From Paenibacillus sp. 32O-W (GTDB lineage: Bacteria > Bacillota > Bacilli > Paenibacillales > NBRC-103111), in contig NZ_VEGP01000007.1 of NCBI RefSeq assembly GCF_007679495.1, forward strand, positions 62,001-126,000: a DNA stretch of 64,000 bases, written 5' to 3'. The translations under genes and the position numbers were made by a program. Under the pieces are notes generated by a model. That model had not been told where the DNA came from. It made no database searches and saw nothing but the letters and a program-made list of their open reading frames with translations. Below, one piece after another: positions 1 through 7,909 of this stretch. Numbering within the stretch: position 1 is the first letter of the stretch; each line of letters opens with the position of its first letter.

Positions 1-1
1 C

Positions 2-451
2 CTGCTAATCGCCGACTTGAAATGGATCAACACTTATGCCGGTCTGATCGTACCGTTTATCGCTTATCCGTTCGGGGTATTTCTGGTTAAGCAGTTTATG
101 CAGTCCGTGCCCAACGAGCTTCTGGAAGCGGCCCGGATCGATGGAGCGGGGGAAATCCGAACGTTTATCAGCATAGTGCTGCCAATAATTAAGCCGGCGA
201 TCGGCGCACTGGGGATTTTCTCGTTCGTGGCGGTATGGAACGAGTATTTATGGCAGCTGGTCGTCACGGACAAGAGGGAAATGTTCACCCTGCCGCTTGC
301 GGTATCGAAGCTGGCTTATGGGACGCAGAGCATTAATTTGGGGCTGGCAATGGCCGGGGCGACGGTCACTTTTATCCCTATGCTGCTGTTTTTCCTTGCT
401 TTTCAGAGGTTTTTCGTCAAAGGAATTGCGGTAGGCGCCGTTAAAGGATAA
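2..451 (+). CDS. Carbohydrate ABC transporter permease, MalG/UgpE type (5' partial)
   Basis: This is the C-terminal 149 residues of an inner-membrane permease; the reading frame is open from base 2, so the gene starts before the window. The frame carries the EAA loop (LLEAARIDGAGE followed by ISIVLPIIKPA), which docks on the ATPase subunit. Membrane segments follow, and the tail KGIAVGAVKG is typical of MalG-class sugar permeases (family knowledge). It probably works with an upstream MalF-type permease and a lipoprotein receptor outside the window. The SMP-30-type lactonase 86 bases downstream fits a sugar-uptake and breakdown operon. The substrate cannot be read from this fragment. Confidence 0.9.
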   Translation: MLIADLKWINTYAGLIVPFIAYPFGVFLVKQFMQSVPNELLEAARIDGAGEIRTFISIVLPIIKPAIGALGIFSFVAVWNEYLWQLVVTDKREMFTLPLAVSKLAYGTQSINLGLAMAGATVTFIPMLLFFLAFQRFFVKGIAVGAVKG

Positions 452-537
452 CGGTATTCCGGCTGAATCGGTGTGGCCCTTTAGAAAATACAAATTCAAG
501 TTCAGAAGACCCCTACAAACTAACGAGGTGACGGACA

Positions 538-1407
538 GTGATAGAAACGATAGCTGGTATTCAAGCGGTTCTGGGGGAAGGGCCGACATGGGATGGACAG
601 CGGGAAGTGCTGTATATGGTGGATATTATCGGGCAAACGATTTACGAATACGACCCGCATAGGGAGACGATACATAAGACCGCATTGAATCAGATGATCG
701 GCGCACTCGTTCCTCGCCAGGCGGGCGGCCTGCTGCTGGCGCTTCAGCATGGGTTCCATACCTACGATCCGGATAGTGGAAAGCTGACGGCCATTCATGA
801 TCCCGAACAGCATCTGCCGGGCAACCGCTTTAACGACGGGAAATGTGATCCGGCGGGCAGATTCTGGGCCGGAACGATGTCGTTAACCGGGGAGAGCTTC
901 CAGGGAGCCTTGTATCGCCTCGACGAAGACTGGAATGTATCGCGGATGGTGGAATCCGTATCCTGCTCCAACGGCTTGGCCTGGAGTCCGGACGGGGGCA
1001 CTTTCTATTACATTGATACGCCAACGAGGGAGGTGGCTGCCTTTGACTATGAGGCGGCGACAGGAGCAATCAGCAGCAGACGGGTGGTCATCCGCTTGGA
1101 ACAAGATCAGGGCTTGCCGGACGGTATGACGATTGACGAGGAAGGAATGCTTTGGATAGCTCATTGGGGCGGAGCCCGGGTGTCCAGATGGGACCCCGGA
1201 AGCGGCAGGCAGCTTGGACAGATTGAGCTTCCGGTTCCTTTGGTCACCTCCTGTACCTTTGGCGGCCCTAATTTGGATGAGTTGTATATAACTTCGGCAC
1301 GAGTAGGCATGTCCGAGCAAGAGCTGGAGGAGTATCCGCTAGCGGGCAGCCTCTTCCGAACAAAGCCGGGAGTAAAAGGGATGCGAACGATTGCGTTTCA
1401 AGGATGA
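538..1407 (+). CDS. SMP-30/gluconolactonase/LRE (regucalcin-like) family protein
   Basis: A 289-residue six-bladed beta-propeller of the SMP-30 family, cytosolic metal-dependent lactonases that open sugar lactones. The expected metal ligands are present: Glu14 in LGEGPTWD, Asn145 in NGLAWSPD and Asp195 in LPDGMTID. The loop FNDGKCDPAGRFWAGTM near residues 98-114 is also characteristic. The start is GTG, preceded by a GAGGTG ribosome site. It lies just after a sugar ABC permease, so a role in oxidising or hydrolysing the imported sugar is inferred. No substrate can be assigned. Confidence 0.88.
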   Translation: MIETIAGIQAVLGEGPTWDGQREVLYMVDIIGQTIYEYDPHRETIHKTALNQMIGALVPRQAGGLLLALQHGFHTYDPDSGKLTAIHDPEQHLPGNRFNDGKCDPAGRFWAGTMSLTGESFQGALYRLDEDWNVSRMVESVSCSNGLAWSPDGGTFYYIDTPTREVAAFDYEAATGAISSRRVVIRLEQDQGLPDGMTIDEEGMLWIAHWGGARVSRWDPGSGRQLGQIELPVPLVTSCTFGGPNLDELYITSARVGMSEQELEEYPLAGSLFRTKPGVKGMRTIAFQG

Positions 1408-1422
1408 GAAGTTCTCAGTTAG

Positions 1423-1632
1423 TTAACCAACAATGCTTATATCTCCAGGAATGGTTAACCCAAGCTTTCTTGCCGTTCTCACGGCTCCTAACACTTTGTA
1501 AACATTTGCTGCGAAAATAATTGTAGGCGGGTTTGGCAGGTCAAGCCATTGGCTGGTCCCTGCCCTCCCATTTCCTCCATCTCCTGAATGACTTTGTTCA
1601 GGGTACCCCGGTAAGAAGTCCCCCTTTATCAA
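1423..1632 (-). pseudogene. Decayed LacI-family regulator fragment
   Basis: The minus strand encodes PPTIIFAANVYKVLGAVRTA then RKLGLTIPGDISIVG before a stop. This is the effector-domain signature of LacI/GalR regulators, which normally reads PTAIFAAND...ALGAIRAARELGL...PEDISVVGFDD and continues about 60 residues further. The N-terminal DNA-binding domain is absent. The stretch upstream of PPT makes better sense in another frame, suggesting a frameshift as well as truncation at both ends. It is probably a leftover of the regulator of the neighbouring sugar locus. Confidence 0.6.
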
Positions 1633-1683
1633 AAATACATACCTAACGAAATAATGACATCTTTACGTTGTTCAAAGTTTATT

Positions 1684-2103
1684 TCATAAGTTCCCGCCGT
1701 AAACGCTGCGCTCGATAATATCCGCCACTTCCGATTTATGGGCCAGATACGCTTCCCGAGACAGGCTGCCGTTTGCTAGACGTGCGTCCAGTTGTTCGGT
1801 CAATTCGGCGATTTGCAGATCGATGACGTTCTGTACATCGGCATTGTTAGCGGCGGCGATGTCAGCCAGTGATTTGCCATCATATAACGAATAGTAGACT
1901 TCCTCATCCGACGCAGCGCCAAGCGCATGAAGCAAAGGATCTCGAACGGCGGCGTCTTGCTGTGTTCCGTCGCCGCCGGAGATTTTGCTTAGAATTTTAT
2001 ATTTATCGACGCATGCTGCAGCGCTTTTCTCCTCATTCCATACGATGCCAATGGCGATGGCGGCAGCCATCGTACAGACGATCACAATTCGTTTGGAACT
2101 CAT
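1684..2103 (-). CDS. Hypothetical secreted or membrane-anchored protein
   Basis: A 139-residue protein with a basic N-terminus and hydrophobic segment (residues 5-22), which looks like a signal peptide or anchor. The C-terminal part, from GKSLADIAAANNADVQNVID to LDARLANGSLSREAYLAHK, resembles a small helical module seen in many secreted Bacillales proteins, where a SLADIA..G.....V motif is followed by a pair of helices rich in Leu and Glu. I do not recognise a function. The start ATG at 2103 is the only good one. It is transcribed convergently to the lactonase gene. Confidence 0.65.
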   Translation of the reverse strand: MSSKRIVIVCTMAAAIAIGIVWNEEKSAAACVDKYKILSKISGGDGTQQDAAVRDPLLHALGAASDEEVYYSLYDGKSLADIAAANNADVQNVIDLQIAELTEQLDARLANGSLSREAYLAHKSEVADIIERSVYGGNL

Positions 2104-2317
2104 AAGTAAAAATCCTCGTTTCCGGGGCCGTATTATGTAAGCACTTTTTCCCCTGGAATACTTCTACGGATAGGATTTGATTTGGTTTCGATAAAATAGG
2201 CGTTTTTGAAATAGGGTAAAAATATTGCACACTTCAGCTAAAATTTGAACCCGCACCGCTCTCCTTATTTCGCTAAAATGGGTAGAAAGCAATGTAAGAA
2301 AGCGAAGGGAGCTTGTT

Positions 2318-2617
2318 ATGGTGTGGAAAAAAGCGATTGAAGACGCCGTCGCCAAGACGTTAAACAACATCGACCGGTTCGGGGACCGATTCCCCCATGT
2401 CAGCCAAAACGGGGTTTACCGGCAAATCGAGAACAACGATTGGACGAACGGATTTTGGTCCGGCAATGTGCCGGGGAAAGCGGGAGCCGATAAAGTGTAC
2501 GCACGCTACGTCAAGGTCGAATTCCCGGTCAACGTCTGGGTCTTCCTTGATGAAATCGAAATTCTCGGCATTGACGGCAAGGCGAATGGAGCCGTAGTTT
2601 TGCCGCCGAGGCGGTAA
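2318..2617 (+). pseudogene. Chimeric remnant: GH88 hydrolase N-terminus joined to a DUF4855/discoidin-like tail
   Basis: A 99-residue open frame that seems to join parts of two genes. Residues 1-48 (NNIDRFGDRFPHVS to NDWTNGFWSG) match the N-terminus of unsaturated glucuronyl hydrolases (GH88), whose family length is near 370. From about residue 50 the sequence changes to ADKVYARYVKVEFPVNVWVF and DEIEILG, which resembles the end of a carbohydrate-binding region found in DUF4855 proteins. The simplest reading is a deletion that fused the two ends. The catalytic domain is missing, so an active enzyme is unlikely. Confidence 0.5.
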
Positions 2618-2995
2618 AATATGATTTCCCGCGCGAGCTCAGAATTCGATGGCATCCGGCCTGACTTCCATGATATTGACTTTGGATGAGGATAGGGCAT
2701 TCCATGACAAATTCTGCCGCGCCACGATTTATGCTAATTTATGTTTCGTAATAAAAGCCATGGACGCAGCGTTATTTTCACGCTGTGATCTGTGGCTTTT
2801 GCTTTTGAATCACTATATGACTGGTCCGTTATCTAGTGCAGCGGCATTGTCCCCGTTTGCTCATCGATCCGGCCAATCTCAATTGACAATGATAATCGTT
2901 ATCAATTAAGATTATGGAGTCTAGAGAATTAACTACTGTTCGGAATAATGATGAATACTTCCGCCTAGTACTGGTCTAAAGGGGGAATAAATTTC
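2618..2995. other. Intergenic region before the iron locus
   Basis: About 380 bases without a convincing gene. The right end holds a Fur box (2886-2904) and the leader of the AraC-type regulator, with a GGGGG ribosome site before ATG 2996. The left part is an extension of the decayed region at 2.3-2.6 kb. I see no tRNA, terminator or riboswitch. Confidence 0.6.
2886..2904. promoter_or_regulatory. Fur box
   Basis: The sequence ACAATGATAATCGTTATCA contains the perfect inverted repeat TGATAA-TCG-TTATCA and matches the classic 19-bp Fur consensus (GATAATGATAATCATTATC) closely. It lies about 90 bases before the regulator gene, so iron-Fur repression of the regulator is expected. Confidence 0.88.
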
Positions 2996-4207
2996 ATGGG
3001 TGCAGATGACCGCAGCTCTGTCACATCGTCAGATCGACCCTCCGGGATGAACTTGCAGCAGATTCGAGAGTATATGGAGAATCATTATCATGAGCCTCTG
3101 TCCATTGCGCAATTGGCTCATATGGCCAATCTGAGTCCAAAATATTTTGTGTATGCATTCAAAAAGACCTTTGGCCAAAGTGCCATGGATTACTTGACGG
3201 ACCTGAGAATCAATCGGGCCAAACGATATTTGCTCGAATCGGAATATCGGATGCGTGAGATCGCCCATAAGGTAGGTTACAGCGATGAATTCTACTTTAG
3301 CCGGAAGTTTAAGAAAGAAGTGGGGATTTCCCCGTCCGAATTTGTCAAGAAACGAAAGATACGGGTTGCTGCATGCTCCCCGTCGGTTATCGGACAATTA
3401 CTTGCTTTGAAGATCATTCCGGTGTCGGCTCCCTTAAATTCGAAGTGGACGCCTTATTACTACTATGCTTATCGTTCACAAATTGAAGTATGTCTGGAAT
3501 ATGACGGCCTCCGGGAAGCTGATTGGCGTCAATGGGTCAGGTCGCGGCCTGATGCCATTGTCGGGGATGTGCATCTATCGGAACATGTACGACGGAAGCT
3601 TGAAGATACGGCTCCGGCGCTTTTCCTTCCCTGTCCACCGCTGAATTGGCGGGAGCAGCTTCATCAGATTGCGTTGTTTCTTGGGAGGGAGGAGCAATGC
3701 AAGGCCTGGATTCAAAGCTATGAGCAAAAAGTGCAATTCGCGCGAAAACAGCTTGCCCCCGTTCTCGATACGGATTCATTTGTAGTGCTGCGTCTTTGCG
3801 GCGAAGTCCTGTACATATATTGCAATCAGGGAATCCATGATTTATTGTATTACGATTTGAAGGTGACGCCTGCTTATCCAGCGGAAGCTTTATATAATAC
3901 AGAATTAACGATCGAACAACTGGACCGGCTTGATCCGGATCGTATTCTGGTCGCAGTCTGTCCCGAACCTGTATCACGGGCTTATTGGCTGTCGCTTCAG
4001 CATAACGAAGCATGGTGCAAGCTTAAGGCGGTGAATCGCGGACATGTTTATACCATTCCTTCCGATCCGTGGTTTGAATATTCGGCAACGGCTATCGACC
4101 GGATGTTGGATGAGATTTTGCTTTTCTTCACTGGCAAAAATCCAAAACGGATGTGGCGAAAGTCCATGGAGACTTCGATGAGCATCATATATAATCTCCC
4201 ATATTGA
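2996..4207 (+). CDS. AraC-family regulator with siderophore-binding-protein-like C-terminal domain (Btr type)
   Basis: A 403-residue protein. Residues 18-120 form two AraC helix-turn-helices (PLSIAQLAHMANLSPKYF and MREIAHKVGYSDEFYFSRKF), placed at the N-terminus. Residues 125-385 look like a periplasmic binding protein lobe (ending GHVYTIPSDPWFEYSATAID), the same fold as FeuA. In B. subtilis the relative Btr uses such a domain to sense a siderophore in the cytoplasm and activate the uptake operon (known). Fur boxes lie before this gene and before the next one. Here it probably activates the receptor and esterase genes downstream. Confidence 0.88.
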   Translation: MGADDRSSVTSSDRPSGMNLQQIREYMENHYHEPLSIAQLAHMANLSPKYFVYAFKKTFGQSAMDYLTDLRINRAKRYLLESEYRMREIAHKVGYSDEFYFSRKFKKEVGISPSEFVKKRKIRVAACSPSVIGQLLALKIIPVSAPLNSKWTPYYYYAYRSQIEVCLEYDGLREADWRQWVRSRPDAIVGDVHLSEHVRRKLEDTAPALFLPCPPLNWREQLHQIALFLGREEQCKAWIQSYEQKVQFARKQLAPVLDTDSFVVLRLCGEVLYIYCNQGIHDLLYYDLKVTPAYPAEALYNTELTIEQLDRLDPDRILVAVCPEPVSRAYWLSLQHNEAWCKLKAVNRGHVYTIPSDPWFEYSATAIDRMLDEILLFFTGKNPKRMWRKSMETSMSIIYNLPY

Positions 4208-4224
4208 GAATGATTATCATTGAG
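4206..4224. promoter_or_regulatory. Fur box overlapping the regulator's stop codon
   Basis: GAGAATGATTATCATTGAG is a near-perfect Fur palindrome (AATGATTATCATT core). It begins inside the stop codon of the regulator gene and ends 13 bases before the receptor start, so it should control the receptor-esterase pair independently of the upstream promoter. Confidence 0.9.
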
Positions 4225-4237
4225 AGGAGATTTATGA

Positions 4238-5224
4238 ATGCTGTACAAAATTCGTTCGACAAGGGGACGATTTGGAATCAGTGTGCTGCTGAGCATGAGT
4301 CTGCTAGCCGCATGCGGTTCCAATCAAACGGATATGAGCGGTTCAAAAGCGAATCCAACGGTTGCGGCAAAGAATCCCGAAGCTGCCGTTTCCGCAGAAC
4401 GGGTATTTACCGATGAATTAGGACATGAGGTGATTCTGCCGAAACCGCCCGTCAGAGTGTTTGCTCCATATATGGAAGATGCGTTGCTAAGCCTTGGCGT
4501 TAAACCTGTTGCGCAATGGTCGAACGGAAACCAGGGTCATCGTTATTTGCAGAACGAACTGCAGGACATTCCAAAGCTTGATTTTTCAGGCGGGCTGCCG
4601 TCCTCGGAGGTGCTGCTGTCGTATAACCCCGACCTGATCATTCTGCATACGGCGAATTATGCGGATAACGGCGTTTATGAGAATTATTCCAAGATCGCGC
4701 CAACCTATGTGTTCAGCAACGCAGCGGGTGATGTCGAGAAATCACTCGAAATATTGGGAGAACTGTTAGGCAAGACCGATGAGGCCAAGCAAGCACTGGA
4801 CAATTATCGCCGGAAAGTCGAGGACGCCAAAGCGGCTATCGAGAAGAACGCAGCAGACAAGAAGGTGGCGATCATCCGGTTTGCCAATAGAGGCGTGAGT
4901 TTGATGGGCGGGAATTACTTTTGCGGGTATGTCATTAATCGGCATTTGGGCATTGACATGACCAAGCTGACGGAGAACGAGAACAGCTTGAATTTCTCGT
5001 TGGAAATTCTTCCGGAATTGGATGCGGATTATATTTTCGTCATCAATGCTTATGGACAAGGGACGGAACGGATGAAGGAGATGACGGAAAGCAGCATCTG
5101 GAAGAGCGTTCCAGCCGTTCAGCGAGGCCATGTGTACGAAGTAAACGATGAATACTGGCTTGGAAGCGGCCTGATTGCATATGAGAAAGTCGTAGAGGAT
5201 GTTGTAAGGGTGTTGTCGCCATGA
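4238..5224 (+). CDS. Iron-siderophore ABC transporter substrate-binding lipoprotein (FeuA-like)
   Basis: A 328-residue class III binding protein. The signal peptide ends in the lipobox LLAAC with Cys26 as the lipidated residue. The mature part carries the binding-protein signatures VFTDELGHEVILPKPPVRV and NPDLIILHTANYA, and ends in AVQRGHVYEVNDEYW. It would sit on the outer face of the membrane and hand ferric siderophore to FecCD permeases. The start at 4238 is chosen because GAGAGGAGA sits 7 bases upstream. A Fur box overlaps the promoter region, and its stop overlaps the start of the esterase gene (ATGA). Confidence 0.9.
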   Translation: MLYKIRSTRGRFGISVLLSMSLLAACGSNQTDMSGSKANPTVAAKNPEAAVSAERVFTDELGHEVILPKPPVRVFAPYMEDALLSLGVKPVAQWSNGNQGHRYLQNELQDIPKLDFSGGLPSSEVLLSYNPDLIILHTANYADNGVYENYSKIAPTYVFSNAAGDVEKSLEILGELLGKTDEAKQALDNYRRKVEDAKAAIEKNAADKKVAIIRFANRGVSLMGGNYFCGYVINRHLGIDMTKLTENENSLNFSLEILPELDADYIFVINAYGQGTERMKEMTESSIWKSVPAVQRGHVYEVNDEYWLGSGLIAYEKVVEDVVRVLSP

Positions 5225-6033
5225 ACATGGACAGAACAGAAAAATACTGCATGCCCGGATGTGTTGAACAAGTTCTCTGCTCCAGCCATAAACAATTGGA
5301 ATACAGGATTCTGATTGCAGTACCCGGTGAAGATCCTCCCGAGCGTGGTTATCCTGTAATTTATGCTCTGGACGGAGACGCGGTATTCGGAACCTTGGTT
5401 GAAGCGGCTCGTTTGCAAACCCGTAAACCTCATGGTTTTGATCCGGCCATGATCGTCGGGATCTGCTACCCGTCCAGAGAGCCGTTTGACCGGAACAGGC
5501 GCTATTATGACTTTACGACGCCGGCTCAAGCGGAACACTTGCCGGAACGGCCGAACGGGTGGGAATGGCCCGATCTTGGAGGGGCGGATGCTTTCCTCGA
5601 CTTTATGGAAGCGGAATTAATGCCGAAGATTTTCGGACAATATCCGGTTGATCGCGAGCGGCAAGCGATTTTTGGACATTCGCTCGGGGGATTGTTAGTT
5701 CTCCATGCCTTATTCAGCCGCCCGCAATTGTTCCAGCATTATATTGCCGGCAGCCCCTCGATTTGGTGGAACAACCGGGCGATTCTGCAGGAGAAAATAA
5801 AGTTCGAGACGACGCTGGCCGAAGCTCGTATCTACCCGCGCCTGTTGATAACGATAGGAGCCGATGAACTGGACTACATGGTCAAGGATGCGGAACAACT
5901 GGCGGAGAGCCTAGAGCCTCTTGCTGCCTGCGGATTTCATTCGGAAATGGTGAAATTCGCTGATGAAAACCATGTTAGCGTACTGCCTGCGGCCCTAAGC
6001 AGATTACTAAAATTTACACTGGGCGGAGCATAA
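5221..6033 (+). CDS. Siderophore esterase, IroE/BesA-like alpha/beta hydrolase
   Basis: A 270-residue esterase-D-like hydrolase. The nucleophile elbow GHSLGG places Ser154; Asp215 or Asp218 in GADELDY and His251 in ENHVSVLP complete a plausible triad. YYDFTTPA and the YALDGDAVFG segment are typical of IroE and BesA, which cut trilactone siderophores (enterobactin, bacillibactin) in the cytoplasm to release iron. It overlaps the receptor gene by four bases (ATGA), so the two are translationally coupled. A trilactone substrate is inferred from family and neighbours. Confidence 0.85.
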   Translation: MNMDRTEKYCMPGCVEQVLCSSHKQLEYRILIAVPGEDPPERGYPVIYALDGDAVFGTLVEAARLQTRKPHGFDPAMIVGICYPSREPFDRNRRYYDFTTPAQAEHLPERPNGWEWPDLGGADAFLDFMEAELMPKIFGQYPVDRERQAIFGHSLGGLLVLHALFSRPQLFQHYIAGSPSIWWNNRAILQEKIKFETTLAEARIYPRLLITIGADELDYMVKDAEQLAESLEPLAACGFHSEMVKFADENHVSVLPAALSRLLKFTLGGA

Positions 6034-6093
6034 GTGTCGGCCTGTGGGAGCCGGTCCAAACCGATCCAGGTGACCGTTCCTTATTCGATACGG

Positions 6094-6648
6094 TCACTTC
6101 GCATCAAACAGATTGCGGAACCATTGCAGCAATGGTTTTATAATTTCACGCGTCATCCAATGGATCGCCGGAGACACTACATGTCTCCACCCCCATCTCA
6201 ACGGATAATATATGATGTGCATCCATAACCGCCCAAGCACGCGAAACAGCCATGCTACTGCAATGCCGCTATAGCGCAGCACCGGAAGCAGAACTTCCCG
6301 CCAGAACCAGCGTAAACCATGGTTCCATAATATAAATAGCGTACGATATATGCCGTAATACATGACAGGGTACAGGACATACTTCCACAAAAATATTAGA
6401 GTCGGTTTAATGGCGTGCTTCCATAGCCATTCAAGCGGACCTGAGGCAGCCTCAAACACAGGCACGATAATATACTTGATGAGTGCCAGCACGAACGGGA
6501 TGATGATTTTGTTGAACAGCCATTCTATGGAAGGAGAAAGAACGTCTATAACAGCGCTAATCAGGCGAATCAACAGGTAGAATGGAAAATAAACAGCAAA
6601 GACAATACCGCGGAGTACGTATTTAATCGCTTTTGACAGAGCTTCCAT
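6094..6648 (-). CDS. Tryptophan-rich hypothetical membrane protein
   Basis: A 184-residue protein built of repeated units in which a short hydrophobic stretch is followed by a proline and a Trp-rich segment, for example WLWKHAIKPTLIFLWKYVLY, WFWREVLLPVLRY and WGWRHVVSPAIHW. I count 17 tryptophans. The units have amphipathic or membrane-embedded character, with Lys/Arg at the boundaries. I recognise no family. It is transcribed convergently to the esterase and divergently from the permease pair, with a ribosome site GGAGAG before the start. It separates the receptor-esterase genes from the permeases and may or may not be part of the iron system. Confidence 0.7.
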   Translation of the reverse strand: MEALSKAIKYVLRGIVFAVYFPFYLLIRLISAVIDVLSPSIEWLFNKIIIPFVLALIKYIIVPVFEAASGPLEWLWKHAIKPTLIFLWKYVLYPVMYYGIYRTLFILWNHGLRWFWREVLLPVLRYSGIAVAWLFRVLGRLWMHIIYYPLRWGWRHVVSPAIHWMTREIIKPLLQWFRNLFDAK

Positions 6649-6763
6649 AGGCGGTTACTCTCCTTCCGAATATGTAATAACAATTCAGCTAATCTTTGCC
6701 GGTGTACATCTTTCTTTATATATACTGCGGAATTATTTGGATGGTTTCATAGGAGCGTGTCAC

Positions 6764-6802
6764 GGAAGCTGCAAAATCTTCCCCGGTTAATCGGCAGCTT
6801 CC
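6764..6802. repeat. Inverted repeat upstream of the FecCD pair
   Basis: GGAAGCTGC (6764-6772) and GCAGCTTCC (6794-6802) are a perfect 9-bp inverted repeat with a 21-base loop, ending 45 bases before the first permease start. There is no T-run, so it is not a standard terminator; a leader hairpin or operator is possible. Confidence 0.5.
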
Positions 6803-6847
6803 AGTGTAACTTGGACACATCGATTTATAAGAATGAGGAGAACGGGT

Positions 6848-7909
6848 ATGCCGGAATGGACAGAAAGAGCGAACAAGAATGAATCAGGTGTAGAAACGGC
6901 GAAATTGCGGGTAAGGCCGCTCGCTGCGATCTTAATTATGTTGGGAGGAACCGTAGCATTATTGCTCGGGATTGCGATCTCTGTTTCCTTTGGTGCTGCC
7001 GATATAGGGCTTGGCACTGTATGGGAAGCTATAGTCTGGTTTCATCCGGATATCACCCAGCATCAAATCATTCAAGAGCTTCGTCTGCCGCGTGTGCTTG
7101 GCGGAGCAATGGTGGGTGCGAGCTTTGCGGTAGCGGGCGCACTGATGCAAGGCATGACCCGCAATCCAATGGCAGATTCCGGAATACTCGGACTCAACGC
7201 CGGGGCCGGCTTCGTTCTGGCGATATGTTTAGCCATTTTTCCCGGGCTGCCGTTTATGGTTCTAATCTTATATTCATTCCTCGGCGCCGGTGTGGGAGCA
7301 GGGCTTGTGTTCGGTATCGGCTCGCTGGCCAAAGGGGGATTGACGCCTGTACGTCTTGTATTGGCCGGAGCGGCAGTCAGTACGCTTCTCGCAGCGCTAA
7401 GCGAAGGTATCGCCCTCTATTTCCGCATCGGGCAGGATTTGGCATTCTGGTATGCAGGCGGCGTGGCGGGCACGAACTGGTTTCAACTGAAAATCATGTT
7501 TCCCTGGGTTGCGGGAGCAATGCTCGCGGCGATCATGCTCTCCCGATCCGTTACCATGTTAAGCCTTGGGGAAGAGGTCGCTACCGGTCTCGGACAACGG
7601 ACGGGGCTCGTCAAGCTTGCGGGAACAATCATCGTTCTCATTCTGGCCGGTTCCGCTGTTTCGGTAGTCGGCGCCGTCAGCTTCGTCGGCCTGATTATCC
7701 CGCATTTGACGCGGTTTCTGGTTGGAGTGGATTATCGTTGGATTATTCCTTGTTCTGCAGTGCTTGGCAGCTTGCTTGTCGTGTTCGCCGATCTGGGGGC
7801 CAGAATCATCAACCTTCCGTATGAAACTCCAATAGGGGCGCTGATCAGCTTGATCGGAGTGCCGTTCTTTCTATATCTGGCACGTAAACAGAGGAGGGAG
7901 CTCTCATGA
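6848..7909 (+). CDS. FecCD-family iron-siderophore ABC permease (subunit 1)
   Basis: A 353-residue permease with about ten hydrophobic segments. Family signatures include LRLPRVLGGAMVGASFAVAG, GMTRNPMADSGILGLNAGAG and VSFVGLIIPHLTRFLVG. It forms a heterodimer with the next gene product and moves ferric siderophore through the membrane using energy from an ATPase. Start: an ATG at 6833 exists, but AGGAG at 6835-6839 fits the ATG at 6848 with 8-base spacing. The stop overlaps the next start (ATGA). No Fur box is visible directly upstream, in contrast to the receptor gene. Confidence 0.92.
   Translation: MPEWTERANKNESGVETAKLRVRPLAAILIMLGGTVALLLGIAISVSFGAADIGLGTVWEAIVWFHPDITQHQIIQELRLPRVLGGAMVGASFAVAGALMQGMTRNPMADSGILGLNAGAGFVLAICLAIFPGLPFMVLILYSFLGAGVGAGLVFGIGSLAKGGLTPVRLVLAGAAVSTLLAALSEGIALYFRIGQDLAFWYAGGVAGTNWFQLKIMFPWVAGAMLAAIMLSRSVTMLSLGEEVATGLGQRTGLVKLAGTIIVLILAGSAVSVVGAVSFVGLIIPHLTRFLVGVDYRWIIPCSAVLGSLLVVFADLGARIINLPYETPIGALISLIGVPFFLYLARKQRRELS

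Noticed and set aside
6070-6098. Terminator between the esterase and the Trp-rich protein gene
   Set aside because: GTGACCGT and ACGGTCAC can pair, but no T-run follows on either strand and the stem overlaps the end of the minus-strand gene.
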